Shown here in pieces: positions 21,330 through 33,107 of a stretch of 64,000 nucleotides of DNA. The stretch comes from Dama dama (taxonomy: Eukaryota; Chordata; Mammalia; Artiodactyla; Cervidae): the NCBI RefSeq assembly GCF_033118175.1, contig NC_083695.1:34489607-34553606 (forward strand). The letters run 5' to 3'. The notes below the pieces were generated by a model. The model ran no database searches. It had not been told where the DNA came from and saw only the letters and a program-made list of their open reading frames with translations. How positions within the stretch are numbered: position 1 is the stretch's first letter; each line of letters opens with the position of its first letter. The translations under genes and the position numbers were made by a program.

Positions 21330-22056
21330 TTCAGTTCAGTTCAGTCGCTCAGTCATGTCCAACTCTTTGCGACCCCATGAACTGCAGCATGAAAGGCCTC
21401 CCTGTCCATCACCAACTCCTGGAGTTTACTCAAACTCATGTCCATCGAGTCGGTGATGCCATCCAACCATCTCATCCTCTGTCGTCCCCTTCTCCTCCTA
21501 CCCTCAATCTTTCCCAGCATCAGGGTCTTTTCCAATGAGTCTGTTCTTTGTGTCAGGTGGCCAAAGTATTGGAGTTTCAGCTTCATCGTCAGTCCTTCCA
21601 ATGAATACCCAGGACTGATCTCCTTTAGGATGGACTGGTTGGATCTCCTTGCTGTCCAAGGGATTCTCAAGAGTCCTCTCCAACACCACAGTTCAAAAGC
21701 ATCAATTCTTCGGCGCTCAGCCTTCTTTATAGACCAACTCTCACATCCATACATGACTACCGGAAAAACCATAGCCTTGACTAGATGGACCTTTGTCGGC
21801 AAAGTAGTGTCTCTGCTTTTTAGTATGCTGTCTAGCTTGGTCATAACTTTCCTTCCAAGGAGTAAGTGTCCTTTAATTTCATGGCTGCAATCACCATCTG
21901 CAGTGATTTTGGAGCCCAGAAAAATAAAGTCAGCCACTGTTTCCACTGTTTCCCCATCTACTTGCCATGAAGTGATGGGACCAGATGCCATGATCTTTTA
22001 GTTTTCTGAATGTTGAGCTTTAAGTCAACTTTTTCACTCTCTTCTTTCACTTTCAC
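21330..22056 (-). mobile_element. BovB LINE, 5'-truncated, antisense (copy B of inverted pair)
   Basis: This is the reverse complement of BovB from the 3' tail ('tcagttcagttcagtcgctc') to inside the palm region ('cttctttcactttcac'). It shares with copy A unusual variants, including the same frame-shifting insertion ('gatcttttagttttc') and the 'ggacacttactcc' variant. It lacks the palm YADD region that copy A keeps. Confidence 0.95.
21353..21991 (-). pseudogene. BovB polymerase C-terminal relic
   Basis: A 212-residue open frame starts at an incidental Met (MASGPITSWQ). It covers the region after the palm: DFIFLGSKITADGD, VMYGCESWSIKKAE, FELWCWRGLLR, RWLDGITDSMD and ends near the terminus of the BovB protein. 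It carries no YADD box and no endonuclease. The upstream frame is lost through the same insertion seen in copy A. Confidence 0.9.
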
Positions 22057-22075
22057 TTACCCACATATAGCCCAC

Positions 22076-22284
22076 ACATGCATGCATGCTTAGTTGCTCA
22101 GTTGTGTCCAACTCTTTTGCAGCCCTATGAACTGTAGCCCACCAGGCTCCTCTGTCCATGGGATTTCCCAGGCAAGTATACTGGAGTAGATTGCCATTTC
22201 TTCCTTCAGGGGATCCTCCCGACCCAGGGTTCTAACCCATGTCTCTGATGTCTCCTGCATTGCAGAAGGATTCTTTACCAGCTG
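22076..22284 (-). mobile_element. Bov-tA SINE, antisense
   Basis: It has the tail 'catgcatgcatgcttagttg', body 'ccatgggatttcccaggcaa' and head region 'ggattctttaccagctg'. It stops before the end of the tRNA-like head. Confidence 0.92.
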
Positions 22285-22544
22285 AAAAACCTCTTAAAAC
22301 CTCAACTTAGATGAGTTCCTTCTGAGTTCTGGCTTGAGTATTTTCTCCAGGTTAAAATGATTTTCATAAGAAGCTTATGTTTCTGTAGATGATTTTGGAT
22401 AGTCTGAAGGTCCATGAGGATCTAAAATCATGTGGATGATACCATTCATTTAAAATTCTGCTATAGTAGAGGACAGAAAATTAGGGAAAAAAACAAACTG
22501 GAATGTGGACTGGATCTGTTGGGTTTCCAGACTACATTAGGAAC

Positions 22545-22695
22545 TGTTGAGCACATGATTGCATTTAACCTCAAGACAGTCCTCTTGGCTGGGAATCAGT
22601 AGTTGAGGAGACTGAATCTCAATGGGGTGTTCCACTTTTGTGGAGGTAGGGTTTGAATTCACCTGGACAGAGCAGGTCTCTCTGCCATGTGTCAC
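22545..22695 (-). repeat. MIR fragment
   Basis: It shows 'gcatttaacctcaagacagt', 'ttgaggagactgaatctcaa' and 'gggtttgaattcacctg'. Confidence 0.65.
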
Positions 22696-23659
22696 TTTGT
22701 CTGTAGTGGGGATCTGGGGTCATTTCCCCTTTGCAATAGCAGAAACTCTTATTTTAGCCACTTAGACTTAGGCCTTTCTGATGATTCCTGTGTGCTTTTG
22801 TAGATCCATCTTTTATGCAGTTCTCTCAAATCACAAAGAAGAGTTTTGCTGTAATGGCCAGACATGGGGGGGATTGGTAGTGGGCTGATTAAAAGGCAGC
22901 TGACAAGATATTTAAGAGTTGTTTAGGATGGCTTTGTGTGTGGGGAAGTTGGGATCCAAATCCATTGGGCCCTGTCAGACTTTACTGCCTGTCTCTGTGC
23001 TTTCATGAAGGCAGTGGAGGAATTAGAGATGTGTCAAATGGGGAGAAAAAAAATGGCTTTGCTTGGAAAGCCGATTTGGGAACCACTTTAAGTGTAGAGC
23101 CCACCCAGACAGAGAGATGCTGTGTAAGAACTGTTCAGGGTCCTTAGAAAAACCCTCAACCTGACCAGCTAGGAACAATAACAAAATAGGAATGCTCAAA
23201 GTTAAGGGACAAGTTCAAGGTCATAACATCCATGGATACAAGGCAGATTTAGCAGCAGGGCTCTCTATCATCCCTACATTGAAGAGTCACTGAGAGAATG
23301 TACATGAGAGGAGGTAACCAGGATGCCCAGCAGGGAGACAGGGGCATGGCTGTGTGACTCAGCTTTTCCTGTCCTGGGCCCTGGCTGGCACTGTCCCCTC
23401 TCCTTTGACTCTGCACAGAGCTGCAGTTACTATGGGAGTGGAGGAAGGTTTTCCAACACTTGCTTAGATCTGAAAGAAGGTGGGAGGTGGACACTGTGGG
23501 GAGGAGCTAGGGGTAGTGGCCGCTGGTACCGAAGTCCCGGCACCTCTATGACCCTGCCCTTTGCTTCTTGATAACACCTTTAAATCAGAACTTGGTATTT
23601 CTCCAACTTAAGGGTGGGGACAAGAGATCATTTTCTGGATTTTTTTTTTCCTTGCCCCG

Positions 23660-24270
23660 ATGATTAGGACGTGTTAACCCCACCACATTCATTCTTAACG
23701 CTTTGCCCACTCTTGGTCAGGATTATTTAAATGTTTATCCTTCCCTCTTTCTTGACCTTTCTTGTTCAGTCTTAGTTCCCGGGTCCCGCTCGCTTTGTGT
23801 TTCATGAGCTTAGCAAAGCGTGGCCTCCAATTCCCTAGTTCTAGTGTTTTCACTTAAGATGAGGAGTGATGAGCCAAAGGTTTCAGGCTCAATCCTTGAG
23901 CAAAGGGCCGCTCTGACAGGGATTATTATTTATTTGTCATCTTGGATGTAATAAGCTGTAGGTACAGCTTCGAGAGCCCTTGATTTATTGCGCTGTCTAC
24001 TGCCACTAGCGGGACGTCTGCTGCACGGTGCAGGATGAATACCACACTGTCAGCTCCGTCGATCTGTCTCCACCACTGCTCTCTCTCATAACACGTTCCC
24101 ATTTCATGCCAGAATACATAAACAATCTTTCATTATTTTGATGCCTTTTTCATATTTGTTCTTTACAGAACATAAAGTTTGAATTTATGGGTTTCCTTTA
24201 CATTATTTCAACACACTCCACCATTTTCCGGGTTTGTGGTTTAACTCTCAGAAATTGGCTGCCAGGTGAT
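23660..24270. other. Candidate conserved non-coding block
   Basis: Unique AT-rich sequence with scattered CpGs. It contains 'gattattatttatttgtcat', a CTCF-like core 'ccactagcggga' at about 24004-24015, and 'acataaacaatctttcatta'. No ORF and no repeat. Confidence 0.35.
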
Positions 24271-25899
24271 TTAGTTATTTTGGCTTTCTAGTTTTATAGT
24301 TATTTAATATTGCGATGTCAGATACTGAGAAAATGGAGTGCATGCGAGGCGAGGGGTTTGCAGTTGAGGCTGTTGTCATCAAGGCAGTGGGATCACGGGG
24401 ATGAGGCGTCGGGGTTAAAAACACTGTATTGGGAGATGGGAGATCATTTGTCTATTTATTTTTTAAATGCCATCTCAAAAATGTTATTTGGGTGATTGGC
24501 TGGCCCAGATCCTTGATGAAGCTTGAGAGGAAAGAGAGAGCATCTCACCACTGTTTGGAATTAGCAAGGTTTTCTAAATGGGTAGTCAAAGACCTCACCC
24601 ACATTTTTCTGCTTTTCACTCAGTAGCATTTCTTAGCATTCTTTATTTTCATCCATGCTTTCTCATTTCTGTCGTCATTCTCCCCATACTGCATCCTGCC
24701 CCCCGCCCCCCATTTTTGTTTCTATGTTTCAGAGGCTTGGTCATATGGCATAATTTTAAAGAATTTTCCTGTTTTATGTTCAGTTTCCCTAACCAGCAAA
24801 GGAGCTTGTTATGGAAGGAATTTACTTAAGAATAGGAAGTCCTTGCCTCTTTTTCCCTGTAGTAGGACAGGCTTAGGGAAAGGATCATATACTTGCTTAT
24901 GTATTCACCTATTTGCATTGTCCTATTTGCATGGATTCCACAACGCGCCCCCCCCCCCCCCGCCATCCCACATGCATGCTTTGAGTCTTTCATCTCAAAT
25001 TTCATCATCTTATTTTTAACCAAACTTGACAATTACATGCATTCTCTAAATCGGACACTTGAATTTTTTAATTAAAAAATAAAGTTTCCCCCAGTTATTT
25101 TCTTTGCAATTATATTTTCAGAGAGATAGCAGTAGAAGAAATTCTTAGAGTAGCCTGAATTGATAACGTCAATCCTGGTGATGAGGAGATGTGTGCATGA
25201 GAGTATGAGGGGGTGGCGTGTGTATGTGTTTGTCTTTGTCTGCTTATAGGATATGGGTCAGTCCATGGAGGAGCCTAGTGCATTTCACTTTTCTTGGTGC
25301 TTCCTGACAAATATAAGCCATTGACAGGTGAGAGCGTATTCCAGTCAAGGTCAATTAATTGTGCAGAAGTCGTGACGTTTGGGAAGTTAGTCCTTCTCGG
25401 CAACAGTGCTAATTCAGGCTCTGGGATTGAAATTCTGGCTCCTTTTGAGAAAGGTTTCATGCTTACCTGCTTAATTGTGTGTGTGTGTGTCCTTGCCCTC
25501 CCACACAGCTCTTTAAGAGGAAGGGGCTGAAGGTAAGGTGAGAGAGGCTCAGCAGTTGGAAAGTTGTTTTGAACCCTGCCTCCTCTCTGAAGGACATTAA
25601 TGAATGTGGATTTGACTGCCATAAATGCAAGATAATTTTGTCACTCCTCGCTTCCCTTGGCCGCCTTCATTAGAGAAGTGGGGAATTTGCTTAGCCCACA
25701 TCCCACTGTACTGGCCTGTTGTGGCTGGAAGGGAACCCTAGTTAATTAATATGAGGAATTTGTTTTGTGTCCCTGTTTAAAAAAAAAAAAAAGAGTGCAG
25801 GTTGGTGTTGTCAGCAGAAGCTGCTTGTCACTTTGACCTGTTCTGTTAAGTGTTTGATGTGTTTTCTCAGAGTAATCTGTGAATAACATTATAGCCCAG

Positions 25900-26340
25900 C
25901 CAGAAGAGAAACCAAGGGAGCAATAGCAGAATTAATATCTGGGAGCGTTGATAATTATATATCAGAATCTAATTTTTAGCACAGAAAATGTGTTAATGAC
26001 AGAGAGGAAAACAAAAACCACTAGCTTCTCCCAGCAGGCCCCAAAGTGTCATTTATTATTTCTCAGCTGGATATCTATCAAGTTTATGGGTTAATTTTTC
26101 TGTAGACTGTTATTTATGGGTTTTTGTTTGTTTTCAGCCATCATTACTAACAATACGGTTAATAGCAATCATTTGTTATCCAGCACTAGGCGTGATGCCT
26201 CAGATGAGAGCACTGAACTGAGAATACTCATTTGGTAGCTGAATAAGGCCCTGACAGGGCCCATTTATAACAAGCTCATTCTATAATGTCCATCCTATTA
26301 ATAAAATTTTGTTGCTGTCTAATTAGAGATGTCTGATGTG
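25900..26340. other. Candidate conserved non-coding block
   Basis: Repeat-free and AT-rich with many homeodomain-type cores ('agaattaatatctggg', 'ctaattagagatg') and a palindromic 'ccctgacaggg'. No coding signal. Confidence 0.35.
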
Positions 26341-27039
26341 TATAGTGGCACGGCAGAGGAGACTTTTTTGCTACTGCTTTTTTTTTTTCCTTCCCCTGGT
26401 CTCTCTGTCACAGCCAAAGCCCATCTGGGCATGTGGGTTTGAGAAACAAAAGGAATGAGGAAGGAGGTGTGGGCAAAGGTTTGGATTAGGTGTATGGTGA
26501 CATTGCAGAGTGAGTGAGATGGAAACACAGGGAGGTCTCACTGGCTTGCCAGTGCTCCTCTCTGCTCTTCATCCTGTGGTTTTACCTGCCTTGGGTGGTA
26601 ACTTGCAGCTTGCCTCCCAAATCCTCACTGATACGAAGTGTGACCACAGGGTGCTTTGATGGGTTTACTAACATGCACAACAGAACTTAAAATGTACAGC
26701 CAGTGCTCGGCTCTTCAAAGTTGCTGCCGTGCAAGGCAGCACGTTATTCCTAAGACACTGTCATTTCTAAGCGTCTTCTGGAAACTTCTCTCGGTTTGTT
26801 TGCAAAGGCGGTCTATTTCATTCAATAAGCAAGTGAAGAGCCTTCCTGAGTAAGAATTTGGGATAATATATTAGAATGTCAATCTCAATGTTTTGTGGTT
26901 GTACTTTGAATACAGAAACTGATTCAGTTCAGTCATTTTTATCCCAGGGAATCTTTCAGGCTTTTTTTTTTTTCTTTAATTAGAAAGAAACTTTGGGGCT
27001 ACATGATGTTATGTACCCAGCTGCTGGACAGAGTTGGAA

Positions 27040-27185
27040 TTTTAAGTCCCATTGCTCTTTCTTGGCAGTGATAGGATTTGGGGAAAGCTACTGAAATGCT
27101 GGGCCTCAGCTTTCTCAGTTCTGAAAAAGCAGGCACTAGTCCCTGGAGAATGAATTATTGCAAGGGTTAAACATCATAGATGAAA
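27040..27185 (+). repeat. MIR fragment
   Basis: It shows 'gggcctcagctttctcagtt' and 'attattgcaagggttaaac', the 3' half of MIR. Confidence 0.65.
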
Positions 27186-30100
27186 ATGCCATGTAGGTAG
27201 CAAGACCTCCCAAACGCTGGTTATGACTACCACCAGTTAGAATTCACTGTTTGTTTAGAACCCTATATAGAAAAACCTACCTCACTGAGGTCCTTTACTG
27301 TAAAGTCAGTTTTAAACACAGTTATATGCATAGTTTTACTAATTTTATTGCTTGTATTTCAAGTGAAATTGTGTTTCCCACTCCAAGTAAAATTTAAAGA
27401 AATGTGTAGCATTGAAATGTGTGTGTGTGTTTTTTTTTTTTAATTTAAATCTTTATCATACCAATTACAGCTGATTGTGAAGTTTGTTAAGGAGGGAAAA
27501 TGAAGAATTAAGAATTCAAGGAAGAAATATTTTATTAATTTGGCAGGTGCTCTGAATTCATACACCTTTGAATTAGGAGCGCACAATCAGACAATATGCT
27601 GAAGAATGTTTTTTAAAATAGTTTTGTTGCTAGGTAACTGTTTTCCTCTTTACTAAGCTCCCCCCAAAATGTTTTGCAAATGATCTTTTGAATAAAAATG
27701 ATCATCTAATATTTTTCTCCCAGCCTGTCTGTTTGATTGTGAAGGTAAAACCATTAAAAAAAAAAAACAAAAAAAAACCAGCGCTGCAGAATTTCCACCC
27801 TAAGCTAGTGATAAAAGTGCTGTACTGAGTGGTCGGCGGCTGCGCAGGCCTGGGCTGTCTGCTGTTTCTTTTTCCCCTAAACTGCACTTGACTACAGCTT
27901 ATCAACCCTTAATTAGTGCTACATTTTCTCCCTGTGATTTCTATTGATGTGCAGTACAGGAAGCTGCATTGAGCCTCCACCTGACTGGTGTGCAAATTGT
28001 TCTAGAAAATTCAGCAAACATCTCTCTCCACTCTCCACCCCCTCCCCAATACTCCATTTCTTTCCACCCCACCGTTTCTCTTTCCTTGCGTCTTTCTCGC
28101 TTCCATTTCCCCGCAATAGAAAAGGTGAAAAGCAGGACGATAGGAATCAGGTTGAGTATTAGTGTTTTTGCTGGCCTGGGCAATGGAAAACGACAAGCCG
28201 CAGCCTAGCTCTCCGTCAGCAGAACGCGAAGCGGGGAGGAGGCAGCGGGGGACTCTCCCGCGGCCTCAGGATGGCTGCACCACGATGGCGAAGGCGAGCG
28301 CCGGGATGAAGTCAGCACTGACAAAGTGAGGGGATTGATGGATGGACAGAGCGAGCAACTGGATGTGAGAATGGATGAGGGCAGAGGGGGAATTTAACAC
28401 AGACAAACAGAATGAAAGACAGAGAGGAATTGCTTGCTGAAGGATGGCCGCCCTCAGCTCCCACAGCAATTTACTTACTGCTACCTGAACACCCAAGGAT
28501 TGTTTGCATCTTTGCAGATTTTTCTACCAGCCTCGGCAGAGGGACCTGGTAGATTCCAGCTAGTGTGTGCCAGGCTTTCTCTTTGAACCTCCCTCTATTC
28601 CTGTCCCTCCCAAGTCCACTGCCCCTGCCCTCCCCACAGCTGTATTCACTCACACTCATTTAATTCAAACTGAATGACTGATTATTTCCAATAAGTTCAC
28701 ACAGTGTTCCTGCAGAATAAATTTTCTTCTCCTGCCATCATTTTAATGTTTCCACTAAATTTACCTTAATCAGTTGTTGTTGCCTTAGTGTAGTAAATAA
28801 TAATATTTACCTGCTCCTTTTGAGACTGATGTTTCTAGAAGGAGATCTATTGTTGTTTCATGAAGGCTTGTGGTAGTGATGATAATATATGCCTCCTTTG
28901 TGCAGGAAAAACTTAGTAGCTTACTACCTTTATCCCGTCTGTATATATTAATGAGGGACTCAATATTTAATGCTTGTCACATTTTACTTTAAAGTAGAAA
29001 ATATGCTCCAACCCAACCCCCAAATATGTTATATTAGGTAAAAAAGAATTTATTAAGAAGGTGAATCTCATGTTAAGTGTTTCTACCACAATAAAATCAA
29101 GTTTAAAAAAAAACAAGCAAAAAATTAGGAGAGAAAAAAATGTTATCTTCCCCAACTAAGAAAAAAATGTATAGTGTTGCATGTTACAATAGGTTTACTA
29201 TTTACAAATCATCATTTCAAAAAATTAGTGTCTGTGAGAAAAAAAGCTATTTGAGGTTTTTTAAAAATATAATGCCATCAGTGATTGTATGAAGCAATAG
29301 AAGGTAAATCTATTTACTCTAACTGAATATCATACTCAAATGTATATTTAGGATTTTGTTTCCCTGTGTGAATAAAGAAAATGATTTTCTGAGACCAGTT
29401 GATTTAGGAATCTTGGATAACAATTTGTGAAATGAAAATTCCAAAAGAGAAACCTACACACAGACAAACGCAAATTGTTGGGAGAGTGAAAAAGTGACTT
29501 ATCCCCAAATTAAGACAATCCAGCCTTAAGTGTGGTAGTTACAAAATAAGCCACTATATTTCTGGTACATTCAAGGAACCTGGGGCTTTAAGGAAATCTC
29601 TTTTTCATTTTGAGATACATTGAAGGAAACTGTATTTCAGAATCAGTGTTGTTGGGTCTCATAGTTCCTTTATCCACTTTTTATGAAAAAGTTTTTATTT
29701 TTCTCACCCTCCCTCTTTACCTCCCTCTCTTCCTCTCTCCATCTCCCCTCAAAGAAATGGCCTGGGAAAACAAATCGTCTTTGCATTTTTTGGCTGTATA
29801 TTGCAGTTTTCCCTCTTAAATATGCAAATTTACATGTCTACACACATAGTTTTGAGGCAGATCTCTTTCTTGTGACGTACTTCTGAAGTCCCATCTGTTT
29901 CTCTCCTCCAGTTCCACAAAGACTAACACGTATGAAGTAGTAACAGAGTTTGAGAACCTCTGGCCCTTGAAGGACTCCAGAGTGCAGTATCAGCTTCCGT
30001 CACAGTTAAAGGAAGGTTTTGGGAGAAGGCTGTTGACTTGGTAGAAATGATGAATAAGAGTTTTGAAAAGATGAAATTACTAAGTTGTCTGTTGCACAGA

Positions 30101-30889
30101 GGTCCATGAGACATGTTTTCAAGTATGGCATGGATTATCTGTCTTTCCACTGTTCAAAAGTAGCTTTGTCCTCCTGTTCATTGCTTGTGCAGACTAAAGG
30201 CTGTGGTCGCCGGGAAGCCGCGCCACCGGTAGGAGCACATCCAGCATCGTTTTGGAATAATAGGAGCTCAGAGCTGACTAACTGCTTGGAGATTATGTCA
30301 CATATTAATCCTGGTATTGAGTAATTTTTCAAAGGTTGAAAAAAATGTGACGTGATAAAATTAAGTGTACTGAAGGTGGCTCACATGTGGCCCAGAGATA
30401 CAGCTTAGGGTAACAGGTTATAGAGGGTTCTGATTCTTTTTGTGATTAAAAAAAAAAAGCAAAAACTTGGAACCTGTTAGATAACTCTGGGAAATTTTTG
30501 GAAAAAAAGGATGGTAACTCCTTTTTCATGTGGATCCCTGATTGGTGAACGCAGGCTGAGGGGAATTTGTTTCTTTTTTGCCATTTTTGTGAGTTTTGTA
30601 GCTTCCATGGTTTTCAGCACATGTCCTAAGAATCACTACATCTGAGCTTCCTAAAAGCAGGATATAGGAGCCTGAGCCCCATCTCCTCAGAGATTCTGAT
30701 AGAGGAGGATGGGGTGAGATTTCTGCCAAGAATTCTGCCAGGTGGGCCAGAGACATGATAGCTTCCCCCTCTGTGTCCCTTTGGAGTTCATTTGGGTATT
30801 TCTGATGCATCCCTCTAAATATCCTGACTTTTGAACCTTTAAGTTGGATGAGCAATAAACAAAAAAAAGGTTCACTCAGTTTTGTTTTA
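27186..30889. other. Transposon-poor unique sequence
   Basis: 3.7 kb without recognised ruminant-specific elements. A possible old L1-like tail lies near 29040-29120 ('accacaataaaatcaagttt'). A-rich runs occur near 27755 and 29107. A CpG-dense patch is listed separately. Confidence 0.45.
28185..28310. promoter_or_regulatory. Small CpG-dense patch, possible regulatory element
   Basis: About 125 bp rich in CpG ('agaacgcgaagcgggg', 'ctctcccgcggcctc', 'gcgagcgccggg') sits in otherwise CpG-poor DNA and in unique sequence. It is too short for a standard CpG island. It might be an enhancer core or a minor start site; no TATA or transcript evidence is visible. Confidence 0.3.
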
Positions 30890-31300
30890 TACCTCTCAAT
30901 TTATTTCAAACCATCCCCCAAGTCCTACGTACAATACATGTTGACTGTAGAAAGTTTGAAAAAAAAAAATTCTGAAGAAAAGAATTATCTGTGATTTCAC
31001 CACCCAGAAATTAACCATTGCTAATATTTTGTTGTATACTTTTCTTTTTAGAAAAAGAAATACACATTACATAATTGGAAACTAGGATCATTTCATGATT
31101 ATTTTTTGCAACTCTTGCATGTATCAGTATGTTTTTGAGCATATTCTCATGTCTTAAAATTCTTCTGAAACGTGGTGGTTATTGGCAGCACAGGTCATTT
31201 GTTCAGGTTTCCTGTGCAAGTCCCTTATTGTTGGCAGTATAGGCTACTTCCCCACCCTCACCCCCCCATATAAACATAGCTGTGATGAACTTGGATCTGA
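30890..31300 (-). repeat. Degenerate LINE-like repeat, unassigned
   Basis: It resembles a common old LINE 3' segment ('gatttcaccacccagaaatt', 'aaccattgctaatattttg', 'catattctcatgtc'). I cannot name the family, and the orientation is tentative. Confidence 0.4.
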
Positions 31301-31331
31301 TTTTCAATTGATGGCTATTTTATTATCATTG

Positions 31332-31600
31332 TTATTATTTTAAAATTTTATTGGAGTATCGTTGCTTTACACTGTGTGTTAGTTTCTGCCATACAGCAAA
31401 GTGAATCAGCTATATGTGTGTGTATATATATGTGTGTGTGTGTATATATCCCCTCTTTTTTGGATTTCCTTCCCATTTAGGTCACCATAGAGCATTGAGT
31501 AGAGTTCCCTGTGCTGTAAAGTAGGTTCTCATTAGTTATCTATTTTACACATAGCATCAGTAGTGTATATATGTCAATCCCAACGACAATTTGATTATTA
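31332..31600 (-). mobile_element. Ruminant L1 3' UTR, antisense
   Basis: It begins with antisense tail 'aaattttattggagtatcgt' and continues 'ccatacagcaaagtgaatca', a mixed TG/TA tract, 'gagttccctgtgctgtaa' and 'gtatatatgtcaatccc'. It holds the last ~270 bp of a ruminant L1. Confidence 0.88.
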
Positions 31601-31849
31601 TTTTTTAAATTAAACTTAAGTTGCCTTTTCTTCCTCCTTTCCATTCATACATCTGTCCATCTATCCATCTGTTCCTGGTTTATGAACACTTGATTTAAGT
31701 GATTTCAGAATACCAGTGTCTGCCCTATGAGAGTGACTTTGTCCTAGGCTCTTAGAGAGTATAAATTGTTCATTAAGTTATTGCAATATTTCAGTGTCAT
31801 TAGTTTTATTAGTCTTAACTTCTCTACTCTACCACGCCAGCGAAACAAG

Positions 31850-32340
31850 TCCCCTTACTCTTCTGTTTCCCTGCCCCCATCTTTTTTCTCACACCATCCC
31901 CCTCATGGAATGCTCTCCCCATTTTTCCTCTGCTTATTTAAATCCTGTCTTCAAAGTGAAAGTGAAAATCACTCAGTCGTATCCGACTCTTTGCGACCCC
32001 ATAGACTATACAGTCTATGGAATTCTCCGTGCCAGAACACTGGAGTGGGTGGTCTTTCCCTTCCCCAGGGGATCTTCCTTACCCAGGGATCGAACCCAGG
32101 ACTTCCTCATTGCAGGCGGATTCTTTACCAGCTGAGCCACAAGGGAAGCCCCCAGTCTTCAAGGGGGAGCTCAAATTTCACTTCTCTCATAAAGCCTGAC
32201 CTGATGATCCAAACCCCACATGATTTCCTAATGGCAGTAATTTCAATGTGACAAACTCATGTTACTGTTTTCCATTGTGCTTTCCTTGAACCCAAACGAG
32301 ATAGAACTCTAAGAACTCTTAGGTCTTGACTCACTCAACA
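31850..32340 (+). repeat. L2-like LINE 3' segment, split by a SINE
   Basis: The left part ('catggaatgctctccccatt') and right part ('ctcaaatttcacttctctca', 'taaagcctgacctgatga') form one old LINE 3' segment interrupted at 31955-32154. Confidence 0.6.
31955..32154 (-). mobile_element. Bov-tA SINE, antisense
   Basis: It runs from tail 'agtgaaagtgaaaatcac' to head 'gctgagccacaagggaagcc'. An 8-bp target-site duplication (gtcttcaa) lies at 31947-31954 and 32155-32162. It contains a short inverted pair 'tatagac/gtctata' around 32008. Confidence 0.92.
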
Positions 32341-33009
32341 CTGTTTTTTAAAACTGAAAAAGTCAAGTTCCAGAATTGTTTTGACCTTCCCAGTAATGGA
32401 CCAGTAGAACATGTACCATTATAGACCTATTCTTCAATTCACCAGTACTAAGAAGTTTGTAGCAGAACATTCTCCAGTGGGCAGTTTCTGACATTTTCTA
32501 CATGACTGGGCATTTGGGGAAAGTGAATGGCAGTAGATATGCAACTGTCTGCTACTGAGCACAAACATATCACTCTGTCACACCCTAAAAAGTTGAATAA
32601 AGCTCAGCTGAACAAGATAAAGCCTCCTTATCCTTCTCCCATGGGTCTGAGCTCACTGATAGAACTGAGCATGATGGTGTGGCTGCCAGCAAAGGGAAAT
32701 GAAAAACATCATGGGACAGAGAATTGTGAAGGATGCTAGTCACTTGCCATATCTAAGCCTTAATATCCCTTTCTGTGAGAGGAATGGAGTTAGACTAGTT
32801 CAACTATCTGTAGTAGAACTTGCTGAAAAAAAAAAAAAAAAAAAACAGCTGATGCAAAACCTTAACAGTGGAGTTATGCTGATTGTAGTAGGTACCACGG
32901 AGATCCTCGCCCTCCAAACCTCTTCTGTATCCCCAGCAATGGTTCCCTTACTACTCAATGGCTTAACATTTGGAGATGTCTCTTCTGACATTGAGATATC
33001 ATAGTTCTA
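32341..33009. other. Unassigned sequence with poly(A) run
   Basis: A run of about 20 A lies at 32825-32845. No gene or named repeat was recognised. Confidence 0.4.
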
Positions 33010-33107
33010 AAGCAGTGAAAGCTGCTCAGTTGTGTTCAACTCTGTGTGACCCCATGGACTATATAGTCTGGGGCTGGAATTCTCCAGGCCAGAATACTTG
33101 AGTGGGT

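Larger units (their letters stand above)
22696..27039. other. Transposon-poor unique sequence
   Basis: In 4.3 kb I find no BovB, Bov-tA, CHR or L1 copy. There is a 14-base C-run at 24948-24961, a T-run near 26380 and A-runs near 25780. ORFs are short and on both strands. Two subregions look like conserved non-coding blocks and are listed separately. Confidence 0.5.

Noticed and set aside
31955..32251. 161-residue ORF 31766-32251 as a gene
   Set aside because: It translates L2-like sequence and an antisense Bov-tA.
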